Shown in pieces: positions 1-13,300 of a DNA stretch of 64,000 nt. The DNA is from Eopsaltria australis. Taxonomy: Eukaryota > Chordata > Aves > Passeriformes > Petroicidae. The translations under genes were made by a program, and so were the position numbers. The DNA lies in NCBI GenBank assembly GCA_034509425.1, contig JAVTVJ010011652.1, positions 4,269,501 to 4,333,500 of the forward strand. Reading direction: 5' to 3'. Position 1 is the first letter of the stretch; each line of letters starts with the position of its first letter. The notes beneath the pieces are model-generated. The model searched no databases. It was not told the origin of the DNA and saw only the letters and a program-made list of their open reading frames with translations.

Positions 1-1274
1 GAGTGATACGCCTTGGTGTTGTGATTTTAAACCTTATGCACAAGGACAAGAAATCTCTATTGAATGATCACATTAACTTCCTTTTGTGAAGATTCTGTAA
101 CTGCCTTAGGGATTACAGTCTCTCCAGTCCCCTGCTTCTTGCTTTTCTGTAAGCAGTAAAACAAGGCACAATGTGTCACACTTTGTTATGCAATTGATGT
201 TCCTATGTGATCCCCTTCCTCTACCTCCATCTTAGTGCAATGAAAATATACTGAACCCCATTTGAGCCACTGTGGCTTTCACTTTGCTGGACCAGGTCCT
301 TTAAATTCATATGGTGACTGAGAAAACACGGCTTCCTTCTGCAATCATTTCCTTCCACCAGCAAGATCCCTCTGCCAAAGACTGTGATGGTAGACACTAG
401 CCTAAACCTTAGGAAAAAGCAGGTTTACAGTAATACTCCAAGATACATTTTCTGAAATATCTCATACATGCAGTTACAGACTTACAGAACTAATGCTGGA
501 CTTAAGAAGTCTTAGAATTAAAAGGTATGTCTTACTTTTAGGACACACTTGCATCTTAGATTTCAACTCCCAGACTCCTTGTGTACACATAATCTATTAA
601 TAATCTGTATTCTCCTCCTGTTTGGCCATTCCCACACTTCCCCTCCTAGAATCCTAAAACAGCATGAAAACTCTGTGAGTTGGCACTGCTCTTGCCAGGA
701 GATCAGTTTTCTGCAGCAACAGATATCAATATCTTCCATATCTGACCATCAACGCATGACCCTACAGATATGAAGCTGGAGGAATTCCAGGGACATTGCT
801 CTCCCCGATTGCAATGCAGCAGTAGGGGTTCTGTAAAGGCATTATTTAATTAAAACCAGAAACAATCAGAAGACTGCTATCTATAGTTCACAAGGCAAAT
901 GTTCTAAGAAGTATTCATCATAGTCCCCTCTTTCTCCACTAACTGACCACATCTCCTATTTTTGGGCACAGTTTGCAGAGTTGCCCAGTTCACTTGGGCA
1001 TACATTCCTTACAGCTGCCACTGCCAAGCACTATGTATGTGAAGCAATGTACATGGGCAAGGAGTAACTAAAAAAAGAGTTCTGGAGACTTCAAGAAAAG
1101 CTGTCCCTTAAAGCAGAGGTCAAGATAAAGCAAGCTAATTTAGACAACCTCCTTCTCCAACCCTTTTACATTTTTTTTCATGAGGGGTTAATATTTCATT
1201 TGGGAGAACGTGCTACCAAACCTGGGGTTTCATTCATTTTCTCAAAGAAGCTACACCAACAGTATGTCACCAAC
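1..1274 (-). other. RBM20: RBM20 intron 10, 5' part
   Basis: This stretch follows the exon 10 donor and runs off the left edge. No minus-strand frame here resembles the large acidic exon 11 expected next, so exon 11 must lie further left. If the intron were retained, the RBM20 frame would meet a TAG codon about eight codons past the donor. No repeat or RNA gene was recognised. Confidence 0.85.
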
Positions 1275-1373
1275 CTTCTCTTTCCTTGTGTTTTCCAGAA
1301 TCTCTCCGGATTCTTTTCCTTGTTTATTATCTGAAGGTGAGCTCTTCTCTGGAACTTGCTCCTCTTTTTCAAG
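1275..1373 (-). CDS. RBM20: RBM20 exon 10 (start of Glu-rich region)
   Basis: This 99-base exon encodes 33 residues beginning [12 protein letters not shown] and ending ENTRKEK, in phase 0 at both ends. Human RBM20 has KEEQEGMEES at the same place and a matching ENTR motif near the exon end, which fixes the identity. It is charged, probably disordered, and leads from the RS domain into the glutamate-rich region. The acceptor is good (a T-rich tract then TTTTAG). The donor is AAG|GTTGGT: the +5 G is kept but +3 and +4 differ from the usual GTRAGT. No better donor keeps the frame open, so I keep this end with slightly lower certainty. Confidence 0.88.
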
Positions 1374-4300
1374 CTAAAATAAATACACATACACGTATAG
1401 CAACACACAGTGGTGCTCTAGTATGTTTCTATTCTGGGTTTAGAGAAGCAAAGTCACTCACAAGGTCACATTCTTTATTTCTAAAGTTTATGCAAGTCAA
1501 CTAGGCTGTGGGAAAAGACCCATCAATACATTCCTTTAGCAGAGCTGCACAAATAAGAATTAAGAAAAAGAATTTAAAACAAAATTAGAGGTGTAATTTA
1601 TATCACAGAATTGGCTAAAAGACAGGTGGGGGAGAATGTCAATTCATTAAAATTTCCAGCCTCCACTCCTCTGTTCTCTACCCACATTTGTTATGTTGGC
1701 TCAGATGTGGTAAGGAGAGCAGCAGTGTTAAAACTCTGCAAAAGACCTCGACTGTTTTGTTTATTGACGTAGGATCAGTTGAAAATGGAATTGCTTGCAC
1801 AGTTCATACTTTGGGAGAACAAAACCACAGTATTACCTAGTATTTCGTGAAAGAGGGACAAATTAAAAGTGAGTTCAAGACATACAAAACTTTTTCTTCC
1901 TTTTAAAATAAATTACTAGCAGTGATCCCCAGAGAGGTATGTCTTTAGCAAAGCCCCTGTGAAATAACTAGGAAAACATGCAGAGGAGTGTGATTTAGGA
2001 TGCTGTCTGACATTCCTCTCTGACATCTCCTCCCAAAGAACCATAAATCATAGTGAAACACCAGCCAAAAGAGAAAGATGATAAAAGGTGGTACAAACAG
2101 GCATATCTATGGCATGAGGCAGTGCTGCTGCTGGTTACAGACCAGTGAGTTACAAATCTAGACAATTCCACCAACTTAGCCCCACACGAGAAGAATGAAT
2201 GCAAGTTCAACTGGAAACCCCTGACAATGGCCCCGGCAGCACAAAGGCACAAGCAAGAGATGGAGCCCTGGTCAGCCAAGCAGCTCTGCAGCCTTCTGTG
2301 CCAACAGCCCTGGGGTGGATGGCAGCAGCTATCCCTGGGAGACTCCAGGGGTGGCAAGGTGGCCAAGAGCCAGTAACCAGATCGCCAAGGGGTGGGGATA
2401 TGAGTATGGGCTGTGCTGAGACTGAGAAATGAGGCATCTGGATGTGTTCCCCCTCCCACTTTTCCCCAGTGGAGAATCAAACCCACAAACATTGCCACTT
2501 TACCACTGGAAGTATTTCTCCAGAGACTGCATAATTTTATAGGTGAGCTGATTCAGTGGTTCTTGCCATGGGAAGAGGTTTCTGCCAGTACATTGAAGGG
2601 AGTGGTGTGAATTATCCCTGCCATAGCTGAGGGTAGGGACATATGATTAATAGAAACAATTGCTCTGTTGAGTTATCCAGAAAGAAATGTTTCTCTTTTA
2701 AAGTTCATTCCTCATTTTAATAGTATAGCAACCACTTCCCTCTATAAATACCATGCATCTCTGTAAAATAGCACTTAATTCCCAGATAACTCAATCCTCC
2801 TCACTGGCAGTGGAAGGAGGTGATGGATGCAGAAAGAGCAGCTATGGGGCATTCTGCACAGAGTTAGCAGGAGGACAATTGCCTCTTCACACACAACCTG
2901 CATGCAGATACCAGACTGTCACTTGGTTTTGTTTTCAGCTGTCTGTCCCCATCCCCTCATTTGTTACCCAAAGGTTCTGTGCTAGACACAGAATGATAAT
3001 GTCTACATATCCAATGCCACAACAATGTAATAGATCTGCATGGTCTGGGCAAAAATGCAGACAAGATGATCTCCCAAGGCCTCTTCTGTGACTACATTCC
3101 CTGATTTTATAATGGAAAAACATTTTGTATTGCTGGCATCATACCCACAACAAATGCTCTAAGATATTTCAGAAAATAAATTACTTCAGCATTTACACTT
3201 CTTCTTATATATACTTTTAGATCTCTATTTACCTCGTTCTCAGGAGGTTTGGTTTCCTTCACATCACTGCCTTCAGCAGTAGCATCTTCTTGGTCTTTTT
3301 CAGCTTTCTTCACCTTATTCTTATCACTTTGTTTTTGCCTGGAGCCCTCAGATGCTTTGCTGTGCTTCTGTTCAGCTGCCTCCTCCCTGGCAGTGTCCTC
3401 ACTGTAAGAATGCCTGCGTTCCCTTGACTTTGCCTCTTCCTTTCTCTTAGATCTCCCAGGTAAATCCTGCAGCTGCCTCTGAAACTTGTCAGATTTTGAT
3501 TTAGAGGATTTTCGATAATAGTCATCTTCCCTGTTCTTGTAGCCAGATAAAGGGTGAACGGACCCAGGGGAACCAGTCCTTAAGTATTTTTCACGGTGTC
3601 CTCTGCCTCCTTCAAGCCTTTCATCCAAATCAAATTTGTCCAGTTGTCGGGAATAATGTTTTCTCTCGTGTACCCACGTGTCAGTCCTGTCCCTCTTCTC
3701 ATCCCCATTCTCTCGCCATTCTCTGCTATCTCTTTCCTCTTCCCGTCGAGAGTAGGGGGACTGATCCCACGCCTCTCTCCCATTTCCCCAGTCGGTCCTG
3801 CTGGTCCCCAGTGGGCTGTGTGGTGAACTGCAGGAAGTGAAGCTGGGTGTGTGGGATCGAGGTGACAGTGAGCGGCTTATGGGGCTGCGGGAGCGCGGCC
3901 TCTCGGTGCCATACCTGCTGCAGAGGGAAAAGGCAGCTGTAACTGGCTGACCCACTCTTGTCTACAATTCTTGGACACTGGAAGCTCATGGGGACTGCCC
4001 TGGGGACTGCGAACCTGAGACCCCCGGCCTTTCACAGACATGCACTGCACAGCTGCAAACAGTGAACAGGAGAAAAGGCAGTGTCATAGCCACAGAGCTT
4101 AACTAAATCCCCACAGAACTGTCAAGAATATATTCATTCACTCTTAAAAAAATCTCACAGGGGTTTAGCATTAAAAGCTTATAATATCTTAATACCTCTA
4201 CAATGACCCTAATGTATGTACCCTTAATACTCACTCAGCTAGGGCATCTGACACAGAAGTGACAAAGGCCACCTGTTTAAAAGAGATGTTTAAGGACTGT

Positions 4301-7300
4301 GATTCCTCTCCAATTTTGCTGAAAGTTCCAGAAGTCAGAGAGATCAGAAATGTACCCAAATACATTTTAATCTGAACTGCCTCCTTCCCACTTGGTCTCA
4401 AAGCACTCCCAGCCTTTATGCTTTTCACTTAACAGGGAGGAGAGTGGAACAGCTCCATTTTTGTGCTCTTCACATGCCAGACATATTTTCTGAGGTATAA
4501 TTGGTAGGAAAGAGTTATTTTCATAACATGCACAGTTTCAATCAGATGTCATTATACAGGCCCTGTACCTACTATTGAACTAGATAAAAATATTTATTTT
4601 TTTATAGCTGAAATCTGAATTAGGAAATCCAATTTAATAAGAGAGGAAATCACACAGATAATGCTTCTTCTACCTGTAGGTTTACAGACTTCCAGTTCCA
4701 AACTATGGAGAAACTTTACCTGTCCACTTCACGCAGCAGGTCCCTCTCCCTCTGAGAGTGGATGTCCTGGATTATAGCAGCCACATTCTTACCTGGTTTC
4801 TAAAAACAAAGATACTGTTTAGCACGTTTCTCCACTCTACAAGCTGATACAGGTGATTTGCCCTTCAAGAAACAGTATCCATGCTTCATCCAATTATAAT
4901 ATAACTAGAAATATTTAGTTTCAGTGTTGTGGTTACACTCTCCTTTGCAGTTGGCTTCTCAACAGCACGATCAAAGCAGTAAAATGATACAAACGGAAAA
5001 TTCTCTCCATTACGTTGTAGCACTCTCTGCTCATACTTGGCTGCTCTAACAGGCTTTGAAAAATAGCTTGTTTTCAAACCTCGTTACACAATCACTACAG
5101 AGCATTTCCTAAGAACTGGATCTAAGAGGAAACAAAACAGACAATTTTTCTGATACAGAATCAAACATGTATAGCAGCCTATCTCTGGTCCTCTAGCTAT
5201 GAACTGCCTTCTCTTGATCTCAAGAGTTCCTCATTCTGGAGTACAGCTCTAAAGGACTATGTTTAGACAAGGAGAGCTTCAGACAAGCTAAGTGCAAGAT
5301 GTGTACTGGGGTGTTGATTACTCCTACGTAGGATGCACTACACAGGCTGGAGTACTCACAATTCCTCAAACACTTGGAGCACACACAGATGAGCAACATA
5401 ATCATGCAGGAACTCAGCAGTATGTAACAGTATACAGCTCATGCATATTTCCCTCTTTGTACTTTTATTTGCTTTCTTTCTTGTGCAAAGCAAAATAATT
5501 CCATGACCTGAAAAACTGTCATTGGACAAGCAGAAAAACCTTCCTGGAAGGAAGGATTCCTGGAATCCAGGCAAACCATCAGCACTCTCCTGGGTAACTC
5601 CTGCCTCTCTGTCAAGATGCACAATCTCCACCACCTAACATCTGAACCCCTCACTGTACCACATTAGGAAAGACTGCCCGGATTTGTGAACTTTTGGCAA
5701 CTCCTTTAAGTCCCCTTAAACTATTAAGCACATACAGGAGAGAAAGAGGCTTTTCCAAAGGTCAAACCAAACCATCTGAGTTCCTTTGTTTTTTCCTCAA
5801 GGCTCATAAAAGGACCCTTAACATTAAAGTGGAACTTTACAGAGTTGTTCTATAAAATAACAGCACTTTGTGCTGTCTTAGGTAATACAATACAGAGCTT
5901 TTAAGCTCTGCACTGCCAGTTCTGGTCCAAGCCACCATGAAATAAAATTACTGTCTTAGCATTACATGACAGTATATAAGCCTCTATAAATACTTTCACA
6001 AGAGCAGTGATCTTTGGACATCACTCAAGTGTCCACAACAGAAGTGTCACATGCTCTACAGAAAGTCGAAAGAATACTGCTCTGGTTTGACTTTATGTTA
6101 AAAGAAAAAAACCCCTTACTTTATAACTTAGGCCATACACAAGAAATAAAAAGAAATCAGCATGCTGTTTAGTCCTGTTAGCACTGCTTGGTGTCAAGAC
6201 TGTGCTATGGCTCAATCATGGAAGCAGTGAAAAAAGCATTATTCTGGACTTAATGCCTGACTAAAACAATAGAACCATCTTATTTTTGCTGACATGTTGT
6301 ATCTTACATATGGCTGTGTTTTAGACCTCTGTTCAACCAAGCAATGCAGCGAGCCTGCTCACAAGGAAGCTCAGAAGGGATTTTTGAAATAATGGTATGA
6401 GAGGATCGGAGAAAATGGGGTCTCTTCCAAGGGTAAAAGATCGATATTATACATTCATTAATTTATCTTTATTTCATTTTCCATAATATTAAAGCATTAG
6501 TTAGAAACCAGCAATCAGCAAGAAATTTTTAAAATGTATTCTCCAGATGTGCCATGGAAACTCACATAATTTGATCAGGAATGACCATCTTACCTTCAGC
6601 TGCAATTCCTTGTATCTTTTAGACATCCTAATAAGTAACTTGTCATCATTTATCATAGCAGGTTTTTCTTTGTAGTACTGTACCATGGCTTGGGCTGCTT
6701 CACTGTAAGCCATTTCCAGAAAGGCCTAGCACAAAGGGAGAGAACATTACAATCTATTAGGTAATTAAAAATACAAAGTATAAGAGAGAAAAGGCAGCAC
6801 AATAAATTTTCTCTGGATTCTTCTCCTGCAAAATGTCTTGATAGTACAAAACTGGGTAGCTTTCCGGGCCTGAAGCTAAAATAGTAACACTTAGTCCATT
6901 TCTCAGTCTTTTTTTAACTGCAAAAATTGGTTTCAAACCAGCTATTAAAGCCAATATATGACCTTAGAAGCTGGTTTAGTTAAAAACTAAATGACTGGTA
7001 TCTAATCTTTATTGACTGACAGTGTTCAAGCCTAGGCTGGATGGGGCTCTGAGCAACCTGTTCTAGTGGAAGGTGTCCCTGCCCATGGCAGGGGGTTAGA
7101 ACTAGATGGTCTTTAAAGTCCCTTCCAACCCAAACCATTCTATGATTCTGTGATTTTTAAACATTACAATCTCAAACACTGTCCACTGGCATGGATGATA
7201 CATCCATCATTTTGTCTGCTGCAGGAATGTGAGAGAAGATACTCTACTCCTACCAGCTTACACCACTGGTACACTTAAGCTACTTAGGGTAGACCTAAGC

Positions 7301-10300
7301 TACTACAAAGAACAAGAGAAGTCTGAAAGCAACCCTAACAAATGACTGAGAGAAGGCAGCCAACTAATTCACTTTTAAAAGTATTAGTAAAATTACAGTT
7401 TTACAACACTTTTTCATTGAGATTTCTGGGACTTTTAAACAAGAACTTCAGACATGGTCATGTTTATGTCCTCATCTTATTCAGTGACCACCAATTTTTT
7501 TTTTACTTTGAGAACAGGCTTAATACATTTAAGTTTCTATTACTAAATAAGATGTTTCCCCCAAAGACTCTGTCTTCATGTCTATATGTCTTTGTAACTT
7601 TATGTCTTTATGTCAATAGACATCAACACTGGTAACCCCAAATGTACAATACCTGATTAGTAGATTTCATGAGGATGTAGTTGGTGACCTTTCCAAAGGG
7701 GAGGCCCAGGTTAATGACATCATTCTCTGTGCAGCTTCCCTCAGGGAGATTGCAAATGTGAACAACTCGACCCAGCGTAGATTTCCTCTGGGGAAACTGG
7801 GGAAAAAAAGCCCAACTCAAACCAATGTTTTTGTCCTAGATATTCTATCCACTAGATAATATCTTAAATTTCTGCAAAAAATGAAGTGCTCTGCTCTGTG
7901 TACCTGTTATTAAGAAAAAATATCCCTTAAAAACTTGCATTTTAACATCCTGGTTTAGAAGTACAAATGGGAAGGGAAATGTTTAGCTGCAGTGCAGGTT
8001 GTAATGGAGTCTCCATCGCTGGACTTTGCAAAGACTGTCCTTCAAACAAGATCAGTGATATTCCAGCTCACTGCAGTCCCTGCTGAATTTATGGATATTA
8101 GAAATCAGTTTAGCTGACTACGTAGGGGTTCAGGATAGCAGGGACTGATTTTAAATCCTTCTTTGTGGAACAGACTGGGCCAGGGATAAAAGTGATTCCA
8201 CTTAACTTGTGAGAGGACACACAGCTGTACCTGGGGTGAGAAAACCTGCTGCTTTCCCCTCTCACTGCAACAATACACAGGAAGAGAGACTTCCCCCCAG
8301 GGGCACAGTGAGCACTGGACATGCAGAGAGGCAGGGCTCCCGAACTGGGCTGGCACAGGCACAGAGCACTGGAGTGGGGATCGCTTCCCAAGGGTGGAAG
8401 TCTATTTTGGAGTGCTGGGGCAGTTCCGAAAGAGCCGCCCGTCTCCCTGACATGGAAAGCAGGCTCTACACTCCCTGTGCAAAAGGCATCAGGGTACAGC
8501 CAGAAAGTTAATTTACCATAGCTAATGACAAGCAAAATATCACTCATGTAGGATTAAATCTTTCCAGACTACCTCCATGTTTATGACCTCTGCATTAGAA
8601 TTTTACTGAAGAAGTAACTCTACCTTCAGTTAAAATTGTGCCATTCAAGGGAAGATGCAAATCATGTAATCTTGTGGGATCAAGTTCACCAGAGCCATCA
8701 CAAATGTTTGGCTTGTCAGCAAGTTCACAAGTTACAGAGCTAATGTTATCTTATTTACACCTCCATCCTGCTGCCTTCCCTCCAGACTTCACCACTTAAC
8801 CATTTGTGTATTTTTGCTGCATTAGGGCTCTGCATTACACAGTGATCTGCCACTCAGCTTGCATCTCACAGAGCCCACACAGGTGCATCAGGTAAGTCAA
8901 AGAACTGCAGGAGTCCAGAAGTAAGGTATTTTTCCTAGCAGAAAAATAACAAAGATCTGATCCTGAAAAAAAGATGAAGTAACTCAACTCCAATTGAACA
9001 GGAAAAGTAGAGATGTCTGCACGCATCTGGCAAGGCAGCATGTAGCACGAAACAGAAGAACACAACTACAGCTAGAGGAAAAGGAAACATCAAATGCAGT
9101 CCCAGTGCAAGAACACCCCAGGTCACCAGTCACCTTCTGTTTGTTTTGTTGGAGCTGTTAGAAGATAGTATGAAAGAGTCTATGGGATTGGAAAGGCTCA
9201 GCTCTTCCCTGCCTTGCCTCCAAAGTCCATGTTCCCACACACAGCCCTCAGTACATTAAATCAAACAACTCTAAGACGTTGCCACTTCCCCACAATTGGC
9301 AAGGGCTTAAATTTAAATGCTATTCCATAAACCTGCTGTTGTTCTTGATTAAGAAGTGATCACATACTCATGACAGAAGTCAACAGGCTGTACCAAGCAA
9401 TAATCTTGTCAGTTAAACTGGATCCATTCATTAAATAGAGCTGTAAATCATGGCCAGAAAAGGAATATACACCTTCCATATCTACAATCAGGAAGTTAGA
9501 GGACCTGTTGAATGCCAGGTGTTGAATGTAATTTTCAATAAGACTCAAAGTTAACTTTCTTTGCAACCAAGGTCTACCAGGGGTTAATAATGCAGCTCTA
9601 TGGCTATTACAAAACACACGTTTTTTTAAAAAACTATGCACAGCAGCAAAATGCACCTCATATTATTTGCAATATTATTTCACCTATACAATTTGGCATT
9701 TTTTTATTACAGCTGGTTTTTAAAATCTGTTGTTGTTGTTCCTTGATTTTCAAATTTTTTATCCCTTTCTAGAGCTTCACAAGAATTTTTTCTAAAGATA
9801 GTAAGAAACTGCCAATCTCATCCCTCCAGTGCTAATGGCTCTCCACGCCCAAGTGAAGACTGGTAGCACTTGCCTTTTACAGAGGGATAGAGTTATTTGC
9901 AGATGGACAGCACAGAGCAAGCTCTTCCAGAAATCTGAACACTTTGTTTATGATTACATGCAGGGTCAAGTGTAATCTCCTACTGCTCAGTTAAATGGCA
10001 GCAGCTTAGCTGAAAGTGAATACTACCGTGCAAAGGTGTAATAAATTATAAGCCACCTGGGTTGCAGAGTGAATGACAGCTGGCAAACTCAGTCTTAACA
10101 CCTCTAATATAGCTCCCTGTTCATCCAATGAGCTTCTGAAGAAAAAAGGGATTTACAGCGTCCAGGAAAATCAAAGTTATTGTTTCTTTTATGTCTCAAA
10201 ATACTGCAAGTCATTCAGAAGGAGAACTTCTTCAGGCAGCTTAAATGATAAATAGTGACAGATTCTAAAGAGAAATGACACTGGTATTAGCAGTAATTTC

Positions 10301-13300
10301 ATTTGTTGCGAAGTTGACAGACATGATGAAAAGGAACATTCCTCTGCACCCACTGCTACTCCACCTCTGACCTTGGAGGCAGCTGTCATGAGCAGCCCTG
10401 CTCTTTGCTCGCCTGCACTCACAGTGTCTGTGACAGGCAGAAGCTGAAACCCCTTCAAATAACCTCTTGCACAGTAAAACTGCATGGTAGAAAATCGGTT
10501 GGATTAAGGAAATCTGGGTGACCTTTCTGCAAGCAGTGTCTGATGTAAACTGGAGTGTCACAGGGACACAACTCAGCCTGGCTTTCCATAGGGTCTGAGA
10601 CCACATCAGGAGAGATATATACATAAAAGTTAACAAGGTGAAAACTTGAACCCCTGGATTACTGCTGCTATTCCATGAACGCCCTAACATAAGTCCTTGG
10701 TGTGTCCAACTCTAGTTGCAGCTTTTTGACATGTGATGAGTTTGATCTTAACAACAACTTTGTATTTTCATTATGAATCTGGTTTGCTTTTATTTGCCCT
10801 TTTTTTTTTCCTTTTAAAATCTTTCAGCTTTGTCAAAGTAGGAACACCTTTTAATGTTGGTTCTTTTTTCTAGCATTTTTGATTACAGAGCTAGGAATTC
10901 AAGTATGCATTAGATCAATATAACTGGGGATCTGTGTTGAATGCAGGACAGGGACTAACAAACCTAAACCATGGAAGGCTCCACATCAATGCAAACTGCT
11001 GAAAGGCTACCAGTGACAGCAGAGGATATAAATACAACACTAAAATAAACTAAGGAAAAGTTAGTCCAGTATAGTGAACTGATCTGACACCTCCAGGTGA
11101 ATAACAGTGAAGCTGCAGCCACTATCTTTGCCACTATTGCTACCTGGGAGAAGGACCTCAGTGAGAGAGGCAGACAGCAATTGCTACAAATAAATAACCA
11201 GAGAGATAGGAGGCTGCTTGATGGGGTCATTACTGAAGGTAACTACAAACTAATCCAAAACTTCATTCCAAGATGAAGCTGACCTTCCTGAGTCAAAAAT
11301 ACTCAGATAATGGGGAAAAAACATCAATGGAAAACACACAGAAAGCTATTTACCCATCTCCCCAAATAACCCTGACAAGCAAACAGCTGTTAACACTGGA
11401 AAAACAAACAAAACAAAAACTAAAATCAAGTTCCTATTTGGTCAAAATCAAAAGCATAAAAGAACTGCAGGGAAGGTGCAATAACAGAGTGAATGTTCAG
11501 ATTATTGTCTAAAAGAAAGCCTTCAGGGTTTTAATTCCAGTAAGTAGAAGTGGCTTCTACAAGAATCTCAACACAGACATCAATTTGCTTAGGTACTCAC
11601 TCTTACCCCTGATGGAGGAGAAGAAAATGTAGGACCTGGCTGGCCAAAGGATCTTGCTGGTGTAGCGATAAAAGATGCGCCAACATTTGGTGGATAATCT
11701 AAATAATGGATTACACAAATTTCATTAAGATTTTTACTCATATTAATTGCATTAACGTGCTCAGTAAGCAATGCCCCAGTTACACAGTAATTTCATACTA
11801 TCTACACCAAATTATACACTGTTTTGTTATACTATGAAAGCAACTTATTGTTTGAAAGAAAACTGAATTTATATTTCGAAAGGCACAGTATTGGCTTTCA
11901 TTCTTTTTGTGCACAACTTTTCAAAATTTTTCCTTGGAAACTTTAATCACATTTCATTTAAAAAACACAGTTCTCCTCAGAGACGGATTTCCCTTTCAGT
12001 TAAAAAAAAGTGTTTTTAACTATTGCACATGCAACCATTCACCTTCAATACTAGCTGGATTGAAAACTGCTGCATTATTTGGTGATAAATGCAATGTTCC
12101 ATCTGCTGAGCTTAACATACACCGGATACCAGTGCTGGAAAAGAAAGAAAAGAACTTTAGGAACATGCATAATGTGCCAAAAATATTAAGGCTTAATTAA
12201 TAGGCAGTAAATTCCCAGTGGAAAACCACTGAAGTAAGGGATGCTCTGCTAGCAAATCAGTTAGAAGAGTCACTCTAAAATAATACTTACTTATCTGAAA
12301 AAGCCATACATTTTTGGATGTGAAGACTTCCCTTAATGTGCTGATCCCAGTCCTATGTTGAAACAAAGAGACAATGAACACAGGAAAAATCCTGAGACAA
12401 ATTTACAAAAGATTATTCCTCCATTCAGTTTATCTTATTCTAAAAACAATACTGAGATGCTGAAGATCAAACCACGTGATGTCAGAGCCAAGCACACCTT
12501 CATCCAATGCTTCATTATATGAATGTTAAATTATCACTCACTTTACAAAAGGAAAGCTTCTCTGTAATAGCTTTAAAATTCAATATATTTCTAGTAATTA
12601 AGTTATTCCACTCTTGCTGAACACCTCATTCTGCAGAGTGCTAAGCACCCTCAGCTCCTGCAATGCCCATAAAGAAGGTGTTCAGTACTAGGGCAGACAG
12701 GACAGTGCTTATTATTTCACTAGATCAGCAATATTTGTCAAAGTACATTTAGATATTTACATTTCTATGACCCAATTAAGGCAGTGCATTAAACGCCAAC
12801 TAACCCCAAAATTCACTGCAATGACATTCCCCCTGCCCTTTTTAGGTGTTTAATGAAAGAAACAAATGCCCAGCATGCCCAAGACAGGGGCTACTTCAGC
12901 TCAGCCCTGCAAGCTGCAGTAACCAAAGCAAAACCTTTTGCAAGCAGTTGCTGAAAGGTAAACACATTCAAATATCCCAAATCCCCAGGGTGCATAGGGA
13001 TCAGGTACTATTTAGTTTGCTGGCCATTTTCCTTCCTACATACATGCCGTTAAAATTTTATTGTCAGGCCACCATCAGAATGAAACACATCCCTTTGTGG
13101 TTAGGTGCTGATCCTGTGATGTGATAGGAAAGGTCATGAGGACTTGTTGTGCAGGGCTCACGAGGAGGCCAGAACAACCATGGACGGCTGTGGGGCTCAG
13201 AGGGCCACTTAAGTGGCCTTCTCCAGACCTGACCTATATAACGTGACCTACAACACACTGCCTGGGAAACTGGAAGCTATTTCTTGAGGGTGAGGTTGAA

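Noticed and set aside
1995..2498. 167-codon minus-strand open frame in intron 9
   Set aside because: No homology or plausible splice structure is seen, and overlapping frames on the other strand are equally open.
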